Shown here one piece after another: positions 22,595-31,432 of a stretch of DNA of 64,000 bases. The stretch's first letter is position 1. Each line of letters starts with the position of its first letter. The notes beneath the pieces are model-generated. The model did not search any database, was not told where the DNA came from, and was given only the letters and a program-made list of their open reading frames with translations. The DNA lies in contig NZ_CP126740.1 in the NCBI RefSeq assembly GCF_030246925.1, positions 620,001 through 684,000 on the forward strand. Direction: 5' to 3'. Origin of the DNA: Microbacterium sp. zg-Y625. GTDB lineage: Bacteria > Actinomycetota > Actinomycetes > Actinomycetales > Microbacteriaceae. Position numbers and translations under genes: made by a program.

Positions 22595-23752
22595 CTACGC
22601 CGGAACGCCGTCGACCCACACCGTGCGCACGGCGAGATCGGCGTCCAGCAGCACCGCGTCGGCCGCAGCGCCGACGGCGAGCGACCCCGCCGGCGCACCG
22701 ATCGCACGGGCGGGTACGGCGGTGAGCGCGTCGATCGCGTCGGGCATCGAGACGCCGCACCGCCCGGTGGCCATCCGCAGTGCCGCATCCTGCGTGAGCG
22801 TCGACCCCGCGATCGAGCCGCCGTCGTCCAGGCGTGCGACCCCGTCCGCCACGGTGACGGCCAGGCCGCCGAGCGCGTACGCGCCGTCGGCCGACCCGGC
22901 GGCTGCCATCGCGTCGGTGATCAGGGCGACGCGTCCGGGAGCCCCGGCGAACACCAGCCGCATCACGTCGGGGTGCACGTGGGTTCCGTCCGCGATGAGC
23001 TCGATCGTGACCCGCTCGTCCTGCATCGCCGCGACGACGGGACCGGGCGCCCGGTGATGGATGCCGCGCATGCCGTTGAAGGCATGGGTGAGGATCGTCG
23101 CCCCCGCGTCGAACGCGCGGCGGGCCGCATCGGCATCGGCGTCGGTGTGTCCCACGGCCACGGCGACGCCCGCGGCGACGAAGCGCGCGATGGCTTCCGG
23201 CGCGCCGGGGAGTTCCGGGGCGAGGGTCACCTGCCGGATGGTGCCGTCGCCGGCATCCAGCAGGCGGTCGACCGAGCGCGCGTCGGGTGCCCGCAGCAGC
23301 CCCGCGGTGTGCGCGCCCTTGTGACCGACGTCGAGGAACGGGCCTTCGAGGTGCGAGCCGAGGACGGTGGCATCCGTGCGGGCGAGGCCCGCGATCGTCG
23401 CGACCCGCGAGACGAGGTCGTCGACGGATGCCGTGACAAGCGACAGCACCGCCCGCGTGGTCCCGTGGGACCGGTGCATCGCGCGCGCCTCGGCGATGGC
23501 TTCGGCCCCGTCGTCGAAGGCGTGGCCCGCGCCGCCGTGCCCGTGGATGTCGACGAAGCCGGGGGTCAGCCACGCGCCGTCGCCGTCATGCGCCTGGGCG
23601 GGGGAGAGGTCCCGCCAGGAGTCGCCCTGGCCGACGGCACGGACGCGCCCGTCGCCGAAGGCCACCCACGCGTCGTCGGTGACGGTGCCGGCATCGACGA
23701 GCCGCACGCGGTGGACTACGCGATCCACGCTCGGCACGCCCGGGGTCTGCAC
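22595..23752 (-). CDS. nagA: N-acetylglucosamine-6-phosphate deacetylase
   Basis: The 385-residue amidohydrolase converts GlcNAc-6-P to GlcN-6-P for NagB. Visible motifs are the metal-site opening PGFVDIHGHGGAGHAFDDG, SHLEGPFLD, VGHTDADADAA, LTHAFNGMRGIHHRAPG and the catalytic Asp in ALITDAMAAAG. Length is normal. GTG 23752 is taken as start; a -10-like TACGCT lies eight bases before it, so the transcript would be almost leaderless. Confidence 0.94.
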   Translation of the reverse strand: MQTPGVPSVDRVVHRVRLVDAGTVTDDAWVAFGDGRVRAVGQGDSWRDLSPAQAHDGDGAWLTPGFVDIHGHGGAGHAFDDGAEAIAEARAMHRSHGTTRAVLSLVTASVDDLVSRVATIAGLARTDATVLGSHLEGPFLDVGHKGAHTAGLLRAPDARSVDRLLDAGDGTIRQVTLAPELPGAPEAIARFVAAGVAVAVGHTDADADAARRAFDAGATILTHAFNGMRGIHHRAPGPVVAAMQDERVTIELIADGTHVHPDVMRLVFAGAPGRVALITDAMAAAGSADGAYALGGLAVTVADGVARLDDGGSIAGSTLTQDAALRMATGRCGVSMPDAIDALTAVPARAIGAPAGSLAVGAAADAVLLDADLAVRTVWVDGVPA

Positions 23753-23760
23753 GGTAAGTC

Positions 23761-23766
23761 AGCGTA
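23761..23766 (-). promoter_or_regulatory. -10 element of the nagA promoter
   Basis: Minus-strand TACGCT, eight bases before GTG 23752. It lies back to back with the glyA promoter. Confidence 0.35.
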
Positions 23767-23817
23767 GCAACGCCGCGTCCCCCGCACGGGGACGGGCAAG
23801 CGCGACGCGGCATCCGC

Positions 23818-23823
23818 TATGCT
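23818..23823 (+). promoter_or_regulatory. -10 element of the glyA-folD promoter
   Basis: TATGCT, placed so that transcription would begin at about the first base of the ZTP aptamer. Confidence 0.45.
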
Positions 23824-23828
23824 CTGGG

Positions 23829-23902
23829 TGTCGCGACTGGCGTTGAGGTGGGTCACCACCGGGGAGCGACCGACAAGGCATTCGACCGCACGCCTGGGCC
23901 GG
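23829..23902 (+). ncRNA. ZTP/ZMP riboswitch (pfl motif) upstream of glyA
   Basis: The conserved pfl core is visible: CGCGACTGGCG, then GGTGGGTCACCACCGGGGAGCG, and after a short linker the second conserved part CGCCTGGGCC. This aptamer binds ZTP/ZMP, the AICAR alarmone of 10-formyl-THF shortage, and turns on folate one-carbon genes. The downstream genes, glyA and folD, are classical targets. Confidence 0.88.
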
Positions 23903-23940
23903 GTCTCGATACGCCCGCATCGCGGGTGCCTCGACCACCC
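23901..23940 (+). repeat. Dispersed palindromic repeat in the glyA leader, possible riboswitch expression platform
   Basis: GGGTCTCGATACGCCCGC, ATC, GCGGGTGCCTCGACCACC. The central stem CCCGC/GCGGG is perfect. From memory of related genomes, this sequence type (GGTyTCGATACGcc...CTCGACC) is a common intergenic repeat in Microbacteriaceae. It begins where the ZTP aptamer ends and stops 28 bp before the glyA ATG. Confidence 0.6.
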
Positions 23941-23968
23941 CACGTACCGCTGCAGTCTGGAGATCGCC

Positions 23969-25243
23969 ATGACCGATTCCGTGTTCAACGCCCCGCTCGC
24001 CGAGGTCGATCCCGAGATCGCGCAGGTGCTCGAGCGCGAACTCGACCGTCAGCGCGGCTACCTCGAGATGATCGCGTCCGAGAACTTCGTGCCGGTCTCG
24101 GTGCTGCAGTCGCAGGGCTCGGTGCTGACCAACAAGTACGCCGAGGGATACCCCGGACGCCGCTACTACGGCGGGTGCGAAGAGGTCGACGTCGCCGAGG
24201 AGCTCGCGATCGAGCGGGCGAAGTCCCTCTTCGGCGCCCACTTCGCCAACGTGCAGCCGCACTCCGGTGCCTCGGCCAACGCCGCGGTGCTGCACGCCAT
24301 CGCCCGCCCCGGCGACACGCTGCTCGGCCTGTCGCTCGACCACGGCGGCCACCTCACGCACGGCATGAAGATCAACTTCTCGGGGCGCCTCTACAACATC
24401 GTCGCGTACGGGGTGGATGCCGAGACCTCGCTGGTCGACATGGACGAGGTGCGCCGCCTCGCCGTCGAGCACAAGCCGAAGGTCATCATCGCGGGCTGGT
24501 CGGCCTACCCCCGCCAGCTGGACTTCGCCGCGTTCCGCGCCATCGCCGACGAGGTGGGGGCGCTCCTCTGGGTCGACATGGCGCACTTCGCAGGCCTCGT
24601 CGCGGCGGGCCTGCACCCGAACCCCGTGCCGCACGCCCACGTCGTGTCCTCGACGGTGCACAAGACCATCGGCGGTCCCCGCTCGGGCTTCATCCTCAGC
24701 AACGACCCCGACATCGCCAAGAAGATCAACTCCGCCGTCTTCCCCGGCCAGCAGGGCGGGCCGCTCATGCACGTCATCGCCGCGAAGGCGACGGCGTTCA
24801 AGCTCGCAGCGACCCCCGAGTTCGCCGAGCGGCAGGAGCGGGTGCTGCGGGGCGCCGCGATCCTCGCCGACCGCCTCACGCAGCAGGACGTCAAGGATGC
24901 CGGCATCGCGGTGCGCTCCGGCGGCACCGATGTGCACCTGGTGCTCGTGGACCTCCGCGACGCGGCGATCGACGGCAAGCAGGCCGAGGACCTCCTCCAC
25001 GAGATCCACATCACCGTGAACCGCAACGCGGTCCCCAACGACCCGCGGCCGCCGATGGTGACGTCGGGGCTGCGCATCGGCACGCCGGCGCTCGCGACCC
25101 GCGGTTTCGGCGACGCCGAGTTCACCGAAGTGGCCGACATCATCGCGCTGGCTCTGCAGCCCGGCGCCGACCTCGAGGCGCTGCGCGTGCGGGTGGCGGC
25201 GCTGACCGCCGCGTTCCCGCTCTACCCCGGCCTGCAGCAGTGA
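23969..25243 (+). CDS. glyA: Serine hydroxymethyltransferase
   Basis: The 424-residue PLP enzyme makes glycine and 5,10-methylene-THF from serine. It shows [31 protein letters not shown], the DHGGHLTHG loop, and the PLP lysine in [16 protein letters not shown]. Length is normal. ATG 23969 is the family start; the upstream leader carries the ZTP riboswitch and stops the reading of any longer form. The stop overlaps folD by four bases. Confidence 0.96.
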   Translation: MTDSVFNAPLAEVDPEIAQVLERELDRQRGYLEMIASENFVPVSVLQSQGSVLTNKYAEGYPGRRYYGGCEEVDVAEELAIERAKSLFGAHFANVQPHSGASANAAVLHAIARPGDTLLGLSLDHGGHLTHGMKINFSGRLYNIVAYGVDAETSLVDMDEVRRLAVEHKPKVIIAGWSAYPRQLDFAAFRAIADEVGALLWVDMAHFAGLVAAGLHPNPVPHAHVVSSTVHKTIGGPRSGFILSNDPDIAKKINSAVFPGQQGGPLMHVIAAKATAFKLAATPEFAERQERVLRGAAILADRLTQQDVKDAGIAVRSGGTDVHLVLVDLRDAAIDGKQAEDLLHEIHITVNRNAVPNDPRPPMVTSGLRIGTPALATRGFGDAEFTEVADIIALALQPGADLEALRVRVAALTAAFPLYPGLQQ

Positions 25244-26121
25244 CCGCGGTCCGGCTCGACGGCGTCGCGACGGCGGCGGCGATCAAGGACGAGCTGCGCA
25301 CGCGGGTGGCGGCGCTGGCGGAGAAGGGCATCGTCCCGGGAATCGCGACCGTGCTGGTGGGGGCCGATCCGGCATCCCAGCTGTATGTCGGCATGAAGCA
25401 CAAGCAGTCCCAGGCGATCGGGATGAACTCGATCCAGCGGGAGCTGCCCGCCGACGCCACCCAGCAGCAGGTCGAAGCGCTGATCGACGAGCTCAACGCC
25501 GACCCCGCCTGCCACGGCTACATCGTGCAGCTGCCGCTGCCGAAGCACCTGGACACCGACGCGATCCTGGAGCGCATCGACCCGGCGAAGGATGCCGATG
25601 GCCTCCACCCGACCAACCTCGGCCGGCTGGTGCTGAACGTCAACACGCCGATCACGACGCCGCTGCCGTGCACGCCGCGCGGCGTGATCGAGCTGCTGAC
25701 CCGCAACGGCTACGACCTGGCGGGCAAGCACGTCGTCGTCGTCGGCCGCGGGGTGACGATCGGCCGGTCGATCGGCCTGCTGCTGACCCGCCGCGAGTAC
25801 AACGCCACGGTGACCCTGACCCACACCGGCACCGTCGACCTCGCCCGTCACCTGCGCGCGGCCGACGTCATCGTCGCCGCCGCGGGCGTGAAGCACATCG
25901 TGCGGGCAGAGGACGTGCGGCCGGGGGTCGCGGTGCTCGATGTGGGCGTCACCCGCGAGGTGGATCCCGAGACGGGCAAGAACCGCGTCTTCGGCGACGT
26001 GCATCCCGACGTGGCGGAGGTCGCCGGATACCTGTCGCCGAACCCCGGCGGGGTCGGGCCGATGACGGTCGCGCTGCTGATGACGAACGTGGTCGAGGCC
26101 GCCGAGCGCGCCGCCGAGTGA
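25240..26121 (+). CDS. folD: Methylene-THF dehydrogenase / methenyl-THF cyclohydrolase
   Basis: The 293-residue bifunctional enzyme converts 5,10-methylene-THF to 10-formyl-THF, the cofactor used by PurN and PurH. Motifs include [14 protein letters not shown] with the catalytic Lys, [30 protein letters not shown] and [18 protein letters not shown] 25240 overlaps the glyA stop. The stop codon TGA lies inside the first copy of repeat cluster C, so the last Glu codon and the stop come from repeat sequence. Confidence 0.95.
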   Translation: MTAVRLDGVATAAAIKDELRTRVAALAEKGIVPGIATVLVGADPASQLYVGMKHKQSQAIGMNSIQRELPADATQQQVEALIDELNADPACHGYIVQLPLPKHLDTDAILERIDPAKDADGLHPTNLGRLVLNVNTPITTPLPCTPRGVIELLTRNGYDLAGKHVVVVGRGVTIGRSIGLLLTRREYNATVTLTHTGTVDLARHLRAADVIVAAAGVKHIVRAEDVRPGVAVLDVGVTREVDPETGKNRVFGDVHPDVAEVAGYLSPNPGGVGPMTVALLMTNVVEAAERAAE

Positions 26122-26264
26122 GTATTCGCGTCGTCGAGTGAGTATTCGGGCGCGCGAGTGAGTATTCGCGTCGCGAGTGAGTATTCGGGATCCGTCGTTC
26201 GCGCGGGTGACGAATACTCACTCGAGGTGACGAATACTCACTCGAGGCGACGAATACTCACTCG
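26115..26264. repeat. 14-mer repeat cluster C: four forward and three inverted copies
   Basis: Forward copies of CGAGTGAGTATTCG start at 26115, 26135, 26155 and 26174. Inverted copies are at 26211-26224, 26231-26244 and 26251-26264. Pitch is 20 bp, once 19. The cluster spans almost the whole 148-bp gap between the convergent ends of folD and the membrane gene. Forward and inverted blocks flank a 23-bp centre without the repeat. All seven copies match the 14-mer core exactly. Confidence 0.93.
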
Positions 26265-26269
26265 AGGGG

Positions 26270-26824
26270 TCAGGGGTTGCCGAGATCGTCGAACATGCGG
26301 CGCTGCTCGGGGGTGAGGCCGTCGTCGACGTTTTCGCGCGCGGGCGCGGCGCCAGGAGCGGGGGATGCCGCGGCGGGCGGCACCGCGCGCTGGCGGCCAC
26401 CGCCGGTGGCACGGTCGTAGAGCGCCCCGGCCCGGGCTTCCAGGCGGTCGTCGATGAGGTCGTAGAGCGCCCACGCGATGAGCAGGAAGACCGGCGGCAC
26501 GAACCAGCCGAAGACGAAACCGCGCACGTTCACGCCGGTGAAGGCGACCAGCAGCACCCAGATGACCGCCGCGACCGCGAGCACCAGCAGATACTGCACG
26601 AGCTTTTCGGCGAGCCTGCTCCGTTTCACCGCGGAACGGCCGGCCATCGATCGGAACCAACGGTGGATGACCGGCTTCAGCCAGATCGTCGCCGCCGCCA
26701 GCACCGCTCCAGCCCACAGTGCCGACCACCCCACCCGCACCCCGGGGACCAGCGCGCCGATGGCGAGCAGCACCACGACGTCGAACACGTACAGCGCCAC
26801 GAAGCGCACGACCCAGGTCCTCAT
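26270..26824 (-). CDS. Four-helix membrane protein of unknown function
   Basis: The 184-residue protein has hydrophobic segments near residues 5-25, 33-50, 75-97 and 104-122, a basic loop between helices 2 and 3 (HRWFRSMAGRSAVKRSRLAEK), and a Pro/Ala-rich cytosolic tail ending LTPEQRRMFDDLGNP. No family motif is recognised. The ATG is preceded at six bases by a -10-like GACAGT (26831-26836, minus strand). Single gene between repeat cluster C and the second 67-bp palindrome. Confidence 0.7.
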   Translation of the reverse strand: MRTWVVRFVALYVFDVVVLLAIGALVPGVRVGWSALWAGAVLAAATIWLKPVIHRWFRSMAGRSAVKRSRLAEKLVQYLLVLAVAAVIWVLLVAFTGVNVRGFVFGWFVPPVFLLIAWALYDLIDDRLEARAGALYDRATGGGRQRAVPPAAASPAPGAAPARENVDDGLTPEQRRMFDDLGNP

Positions 26825-26851
26825 CGCTCCACTGTCCCACGCCCCCGCTCG

Positions 26852-26918
26852 TGAGACGACACCGGGGCGCCGAGACCGTGGGGATTACCCACCGTCTCGG
26901 CGCCCCGTAGTCGTCTCA
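26852..26918. repeat. 67-bp palindromic element, copy 2
   Basis: The 25-base arms (26852-26876, 26894-26918) pair with two mismatches around a 17-base loop with an inner GTGGG/CCCAC pairing. Aligned to copy 1, 19 of 25 arm bases and 12 of 17 loop bases agree. It lies 32 bp past the stop of the subtilase gene and just upstream of the membrane gene's promoter, so it could terminate the subtilase transcript. Confidence 0.9.
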
Positions 26919-26949
26919 GCGCGCGGGCGGCGCGGGCGGCGCGCGCGGG

Positions 26950-29900
26950 TCAGCGCACCGTGATCGTCGTCTGCTCGGCGGGGATGGCCCGCAGCTGCGG
27001 GCTGGTGAGCGTCGCCCACGTGTCCCACTGCCCGCGGAGCACCCCGGTGAGGGTGTAGTCGAAGCTCACGGTGCCGCCGGCTGTCGGCGGGGTGGTCGTG
27101 ATGACGTAGACGTCGCCCGCACGCGGCGGGTCGGCGACGGCGCCGCTCGTGCCGTTGCGGTTCTCGGCTCCGGTGATCCCCCCGGACTCGGTGTCGGCGA
27201 TCGCGTCGTCGCGGTACGCGAACCACATCCCTTCAGTGCCGCCGAGGGCGATCCAGGTCTGGAAGGTGTTCACGGCGTTGCCGGAGTACGTCGGCACCTC
27301 CTCCCACTCGATCACGAGGAAGGACGTGACGCCGTCGTTGAGGATGCCGACACGCACCGCGCCGCCGTCCTCGGGGTTCAGATCGGTCCACAGGGGCGCA
27401 AGCACGTTGTTGGGCGTGGCAGGAGAGGGGATGCCGGTGGGTGCCGCCTCCACGTCGGCGGTGTTCCCACCGACGACGGCGTACCCGTTGGCGGTGATGC
27501 CGATGTTGTCGTAGACCTCGCCGCCGTAGAGGAAGGAGGCCACCGGGACGTTGACCGCCTCCTCATCTCCCAGCCCCGCCACCGGCGCGATCCCGAAGTC
27601 CGCCAGTGACAGGTACCCGCCGGCGGGGTGGGTGTCGGCATCTGGGGCGACCGTCTGGATCGTCGGTGCGATCGCGGGGCTCAGTGTGCCGTCCCACCTC
27701 GCACCCAGGAACTGCCGCTTTGCGGGTGCGGTGACGCCCCGCACGTTCAGGAACGGGTGCGCGGCGACGTTGATGCTCGCCGGCACCTCCACCGGCAGGA
27801 AGTTCGTCGCGGTGACCGTGCACGTGGTGGTGGCACCGCGGCGGATCTCCTCCGGCTCGCACGACTGCCCGAGCGCGACCTCGGCCTCGCGCACGTTCGC
27901 CGCGAGCGGGATCACGACGTCCGAGCCGCCGCGGGTCGGCGTCAGCGTGATCTCGCCCTGCTGCCAGCCCTCGGCCGATTCCAGTCCGTCGATGATCACC
28001 GACAGCCGCTTGGACGACCCCGGAGCGATGGTGAACCGTGACGGGAAGACCGTCACCCGCAGGCCCCCGGTCGCCTCGTCGCTGACGCGGAACGTCTGCG
28101 GCCGGTCGGTGACGTTCGTGACGGTGCGGGAGGTCTCGATGGCGCCGGGCATCGGATCGACGTAGATGCTCGGGATGTTGAGGTCGACGCGTCCCTGCGG
28201 GTCGCTCATGCTGCCGTGGAAGCGCTCAGCCGTCTCGGCGATGGTGAGCATCGGCGCCACGGCACGGTCGGCGCGGATGCTGCCGGCGCCGCGGTCGAAC
28301 ACGCCCGCGGGCGAGCCGTCCGGGTTCACGACGTCCTGCAGAGAGGAGGTCATCAGCGCCGACTTGACCTGACCGGGCGTGAAGTCCGGCCGGGCGGCGA
28401 TCACGAGGGCCGCGACGCCGGCCGCATGGGGCGAAGACATCGACGTGCCGGCGATGGCCTGGTAGTACTGGCCCGCGGGACCGGAGTCGGGTCCGCTCGG
28501 GGCGGGCGTGTGACCGGCGAGCACCTGGATGCCGGGGGCCGTGATGTCGGGCTTGAGGAACTCCCCGATGGGTCCTCGCGAGCTGAAGTTCGCCATCACG
28601 TCGCCCGGTCCGGGACCCGCCTGCCCCGGACCCCACGAGGCGGTGACGCCCGGTCGGGTCAGGAAGGCGAGAACCTCGTCGTTGGGTCCCTCGAGGTGGA
28701 TCGTCGGGATGAAGTGGTTGTCGGTGTTGGTCTCCTGCGTGGTCGGGTTGTACAGGATCATGCCCGCCGCGTCGCCGAGGAAGGCGTTGTAGCCCTTTGC
28801 GACGCGGCCGTTGCCGCCCCGCTCGCACACGACGACGGTGCCGGCGAGGGTGCCGTCGGCGAAGGGCTGCTCGCAACGGATGCCGCCTGTGTAGCCCGGG
28901 ACGGCGTCGGCGCGCACGACCGGGGCGTCCGTGACGCCCTGGGTGATCGTCGCGCCCGGCTTGGTCAGCGTGCCGCCGTCGGTGGACGAGAGCTCGAGCG
29001 TCGAGGTGAAGGCCCGGTCGAGGGTGGAGGCGGCGACCGTCGTCGTCCACGGGCCGGCGTGGTTGGCCGTGGACGCGCCGGGGCCGGAATTGCCGGCCGA
29101 GGCGTGCACGGCGACCCCTGCGGCGTAGGCGTCGAGGAACGCCATCTCCACCGGGTCGGTGTAGACGTTCGCCGAGCCGCTGACGGAGTAGTTGATGACA
29201 TCGACGCCGTCGAGGACCGTCTGCTCCACGGCGGCGAGGAGGTCGGAGTTGTATCCGCCGCCGGGGCCGAGTGCCCGGTATGCGATGATCGACGCCCCCG
29301 GTGCGATGCCGCTGATGGGGCCGTGGTCGACGCCGAGCACGGGGGAGCTGTCCACGGCGCTGCCGGCGGCGGTGGTGGCGGTGTGGGTGCCGTGCCCGTC
29401 GGAGTCGCGTGCGGAGCAGACGTCGGCGCCGCAGAAGTCGACGGCGCCGGCGGGCTCTTCGGCGAGCTCCTGGTAGGTGTCGAGGAACGCGTGGGCGCCG
29501 ACCAGCTTGTCGTTGCAGGCGAAGTCGTCACCGGCGCCCTCCGCGCCGCCGCCGAACTCGCACGCCCACGGCCCGCCTTCGGGGGTGGGGATGCCGTTGT
29601 CGACGAGCATCGGGTGCTCGGGCCAGATGCCGGTGTCGATGACGCCGACGATGACGCCGGCACCCGCCTGGTCGCGACCGCCGAGGCTCGGCCACACCGT
29701 GTCGGCGCCGACGAAGGTCGAGCCGTCGTTGTCGAGGCCGTTCGTGTCGTAGGTGATCGGGCCGGGGGTCTCCTCCGGCGCCGGGGTCTCTTCGGGGGCG
29801 GGGGTCTCTTCCGGTGCGGGGGCTTCTTCCGGAGCCGGGGTCTCTTCCGGTGCGGGGGTCCCTTCCGGCGCCGGTGTCTCTTCCGGTGCCGGGGTCTCCT

Positions 29901-30516
29901 CGGGTGCCGGGGACTCCTGCGGTGCGGGGGTCTCTTCCGGAGCCGGGGTCTCCTCGGTGGCTGCCGTTCCCTGGGTGCGCAGGGCGTTGTCCTGCACCGC
30001 GGCGACCGTCTCGAGTCCTGCGACGTCCTTCGCGCGGTTTGCGGGGAGGATGATCGACAGTCCGCCGTACACGGTCACGTGACGTGACAGCAGCTCCGCG
30101 GAGGGGACGGATGCCTGGATCTCGGCGAAGGCGGCATCCAGCCGCTCCTCGACGTAGCGCGTGTAGGCGGAGACGTCGCTGTCGGCCAGGTCGCGCCCGG
30201 TCGCGGCGGGGCTCGTCGCGGCGAAGCCCTCGACCCCGCCGGCGTAGGCGGCGACAGGGTCGACGTCCACCTTGACCATGATCGCGGTCTGGCGCGCGTC
30301 GGTGCGCGCGAGCACGTCGGGGTCGCTCTCAGCGAGCTTGCCCGTGGCAGAGCGGGCGCCGGACTCGGCCGGAGCCTCGGGCGTGACGGGGGTCGCGGTG
30401 AAGTCTCCGGTCGTCGCCGCGCGCGCCGGCGGTGCGAGCATGACGAGGAGGAGCACCGTCACCCCCACGACGGCGAACAGCTGCAGCAAGCGCGGGAGAG
30501 ACAGCGAGCGAGTCAT
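26950..30516 (-). CDS. Secreted subtilisin-like serine protease (S8 family), 1188 residues
   Basis: A signal peptide (MTRSLSLPRLLQLF..., cleavage after PPARA) is followed by an I9-type propeptide region (~75-175). Next is a Pro/Glu/Thr linker of about a dozen 5-residue units (PAPEE type, ~187-253), then the S8 domain. The catalytic triad is visible: Asp near 292 (VIDTGIWPEHP), His near 374 (DGHGTHTATT), Ser near 692 (GTSMSSPHAAGVAALV). A PA insert lies between His and Ser. The C-terminal ~400 residues are beta-rich, Fn3-like. No LPXTG anchor is seen, so it is probably released. The linker between propeptide and protease is unusual. GGAGG precedes the ATG. Confidence 0.93.
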   Translation of the reverse strand: MTRSLSLPRLLQLFAVVGVTVLLLVMLAPPARAATTGDFTATPVTPEAPAESGARSATGKLAESDPDVLARTDARQTAIMVKVDVDPVAAYAGGVEGFAATSPAATGRDLADSDVSAYTRYVEERLDAAFAEIQASVPSAELLSRHVTVYGGLSIILPANRAKDVAGLETVAAVQDNALRTQGTAATEETPAPEETPAPQESPAPEETPAPEETPAPEGTPAPEETPAPEEAPAPEETPAPEETPAPEETPGPITYDTNGLDNDGSTFVGADTVWPSLGGRDQAGAGVIVGVIDTGIWPEHPMLVDNGIPTPEGGPWACEFGGGAEGAGDDFACNDKLVGAHAFLDTYQELAEEPAGAVDFCGADVCSARDSDGHGTHTATTAAGSAVDSSPVLGVDHGPISGIAPGASIIAYRALGPGGGYNSDLLAAVEQTVLDGVDVINYSVSGSANVYTDPVEMAFLDAYAAGVAVHASAGNSGPGASTANHAGPWTTTVAASTLDRAFTSTLELSSTDGGTLTKPGATITQGVTDAPVVRADAVPGYTGGIRCEQPFADGTLAGTVVVCERGGNGRVAKGYNAFLGDAAGMILYNPTTQETNTDNHFIPTIHLEGPNDEVLAFLTRPGVTASWGPGQAGPGPGDVMANFSSRGPIGEFLKPDITAPGIQVLAGHTPAPSGPDSGPAGQYYQAIAGTSMSSPHAAGVAALVIAARPDFTPGQVKSALMTSSLQDVVNPDGSPAGVFDRGAGSIRADRAVAPMLTIAETAERFHGSMSDPQGRVDLNIPSIYVDPMPGAIETSRTVTNVTDRPQTFRVSDEATGGLRVTVFPSRFTIAPGSSKRLSVIIDGLESAEGWQQGEITLTPTRGGSDVVIPLAANVREAEVALGQSCEPEEIRRGATTTCTVTATNFLPVEVPASINVAAHPFLNVRGVTAPAKRQFLGARWDGTLSPAIAPTIQTVAPDADTHPAGGYLSLADFGIAPVAGLGDEEAVNVPVASFLYGGEVYDNIGITANGYAVVGGNTADVEAAPTGIPSPATPNNVLAPLWTDLNPEDGGAVRVGILNDGVTSFLVIEWEEVPTYSGNAVNTFQTWIALGGTEGMWFAYRDDAIADTESGGITGAENRNGTSGAVADPPRAGDVYVITTTPPTAGGTVSFDYTLTGVLRGQWDTWATLTSPQLRAIPAEQTTITVR

Positions 30517-30601
30517 GCGGGGCCTCCGTCTGCCGAACCTGAGTGTTCGGTAGGAGAAACCTACGTGCGTCCTGAAAGAAAGCGCATCGGGTGCGGGTGA
30601 G

Positions 30602-30620
30602 CTCTCATCGAACTCTCATC
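30602..30620 (-). promoter_or_regulatory. 11-bp spaced direct repeats upstream of the subtilase
   Basis: CTCTCATC occurs at 30602-30609 and 30613-30620 (GATGAGAG on the minus strand). One-turn direct repeats are the usual site form of OmpR/PhoB response regulators. A small hairpin, CCGAAC/GTTCGG (30533-30550), lies between them and the subtilase start. Confidence 0.35.
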
Positions 30621-30628
30621 TAGCGCGG

Positions 30629-31432
30629 TCAGTACGACACGCGGGGGGCGTCGCCGACACCGTGCACCCAGCGCGCGCTGAGCGCTTCCGATCCCCGAGC
30701 GAGAAGCGCGACGTCCGCGTCGACCACCACGAACGACGCGCCGGCCTCGAGGTGACGCGCGGCCACGGCGGGGTCGAAGGCGTTCACGCCGACGGGCTTG
30801 CCCGCCGCGCGCGCGGCCTCGAAGGTGCGCTGGATCGCCGCCATGACCTCGGGATGCGACTGCTGACCCAGAAGCCCCATGGAGGCCGCCAGATCCGCCG
30901 GGCCGACGAAGACGCCGTCCACCCCGTCCACCGCCGCGATCTCGTCGGCCGCCTCGACGCCGGCCACCGTCTCGACCTGGACCAGCAGCGACACGTGCTC
31001 GTCCGCGTCACGCAGATAGTCCTCCACGCGGTTCCATCGGGCCGAGCGCGCCAGCGCCGCCCCGACCCCGCGGACTCCGCGCGGCGGATAGCGGACCGCG
31101 GCGACGACCGCCCGTGCCTCTTCTGCACTCGAGACCATCGGCACGAGCAGATTCTGCGCGCCGAGGTCCAGCACCTGCTTGATCGTGATGGCATCGCCGC
31201 TCGGCACGCGCACCACCGGCGTGATCGGGTATGCCGCCACGGCCTGCAGCTGAGTGAGCACCGATCCGAGCCCGTTGGGCGAGTGCTCCATGTCGATGAG
31301 CAGCCAGTCGAGCCCTGACCCGGCGCAGATCTCCGCCACCACCGGCGACCCCGAGCTCACCCACATCCCGGCGAGAGGGCGGGATGCCGCAGCGAGATCG
31401 TCGCGGAAGGTCGGTGTCAGACGAAGCGGCAT
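30629..31432 (-). CDS. hpaI: 4-hydroxy-2-oxoheptanedioate aldolase
   Basis: The 267-residue class II aldolase of the HpcH/HpaI family splits 4-hydroxy-2-oxoheptanedioate into pyruvate and succinic semialdehyde. The active-site segments are LLIDMEHSPNG (catalytic His), VQVETVAGVEAADEI (metal Glu) and GVFVGPADLAASMG (metal Asp). ATG 31432 overlaps the end of hpaH by 16 bp, so the two are coupled. Last gene of the hpa operon. Confidence 0.93.
   Translation of the reverse strand: MPLRLTPTFRDDLAAASRPLAGMWVSSGSPVVAEICAGSGLDWLLIDMEHSPNGLGSVLTQLQAVAAYPITPVVRVPSGDAITIKQVLDLGAQNLLVPMVSSAEEARAVVAAVRYPPRGVRGVGAALARSARWNRVEDYLRDADEHVSLLVQVETVAGVEAADEIAAVDGVDGVFVGPADLAASMGLLGQQSHPEVMAAIQRTFEAARAAGKPVGVNAFDPAVAARHLEAGASFVVVDADVALLARGSEALSARWVHGVGDAPRVSY

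Noticed and set aside
26115..26264. CRISPR-like array
   Set aside because: The repeats are 14 bp with 6-7 bp between them, they change orientation within the cluster, and no cas genes are present. Spacers of normal length are absent.
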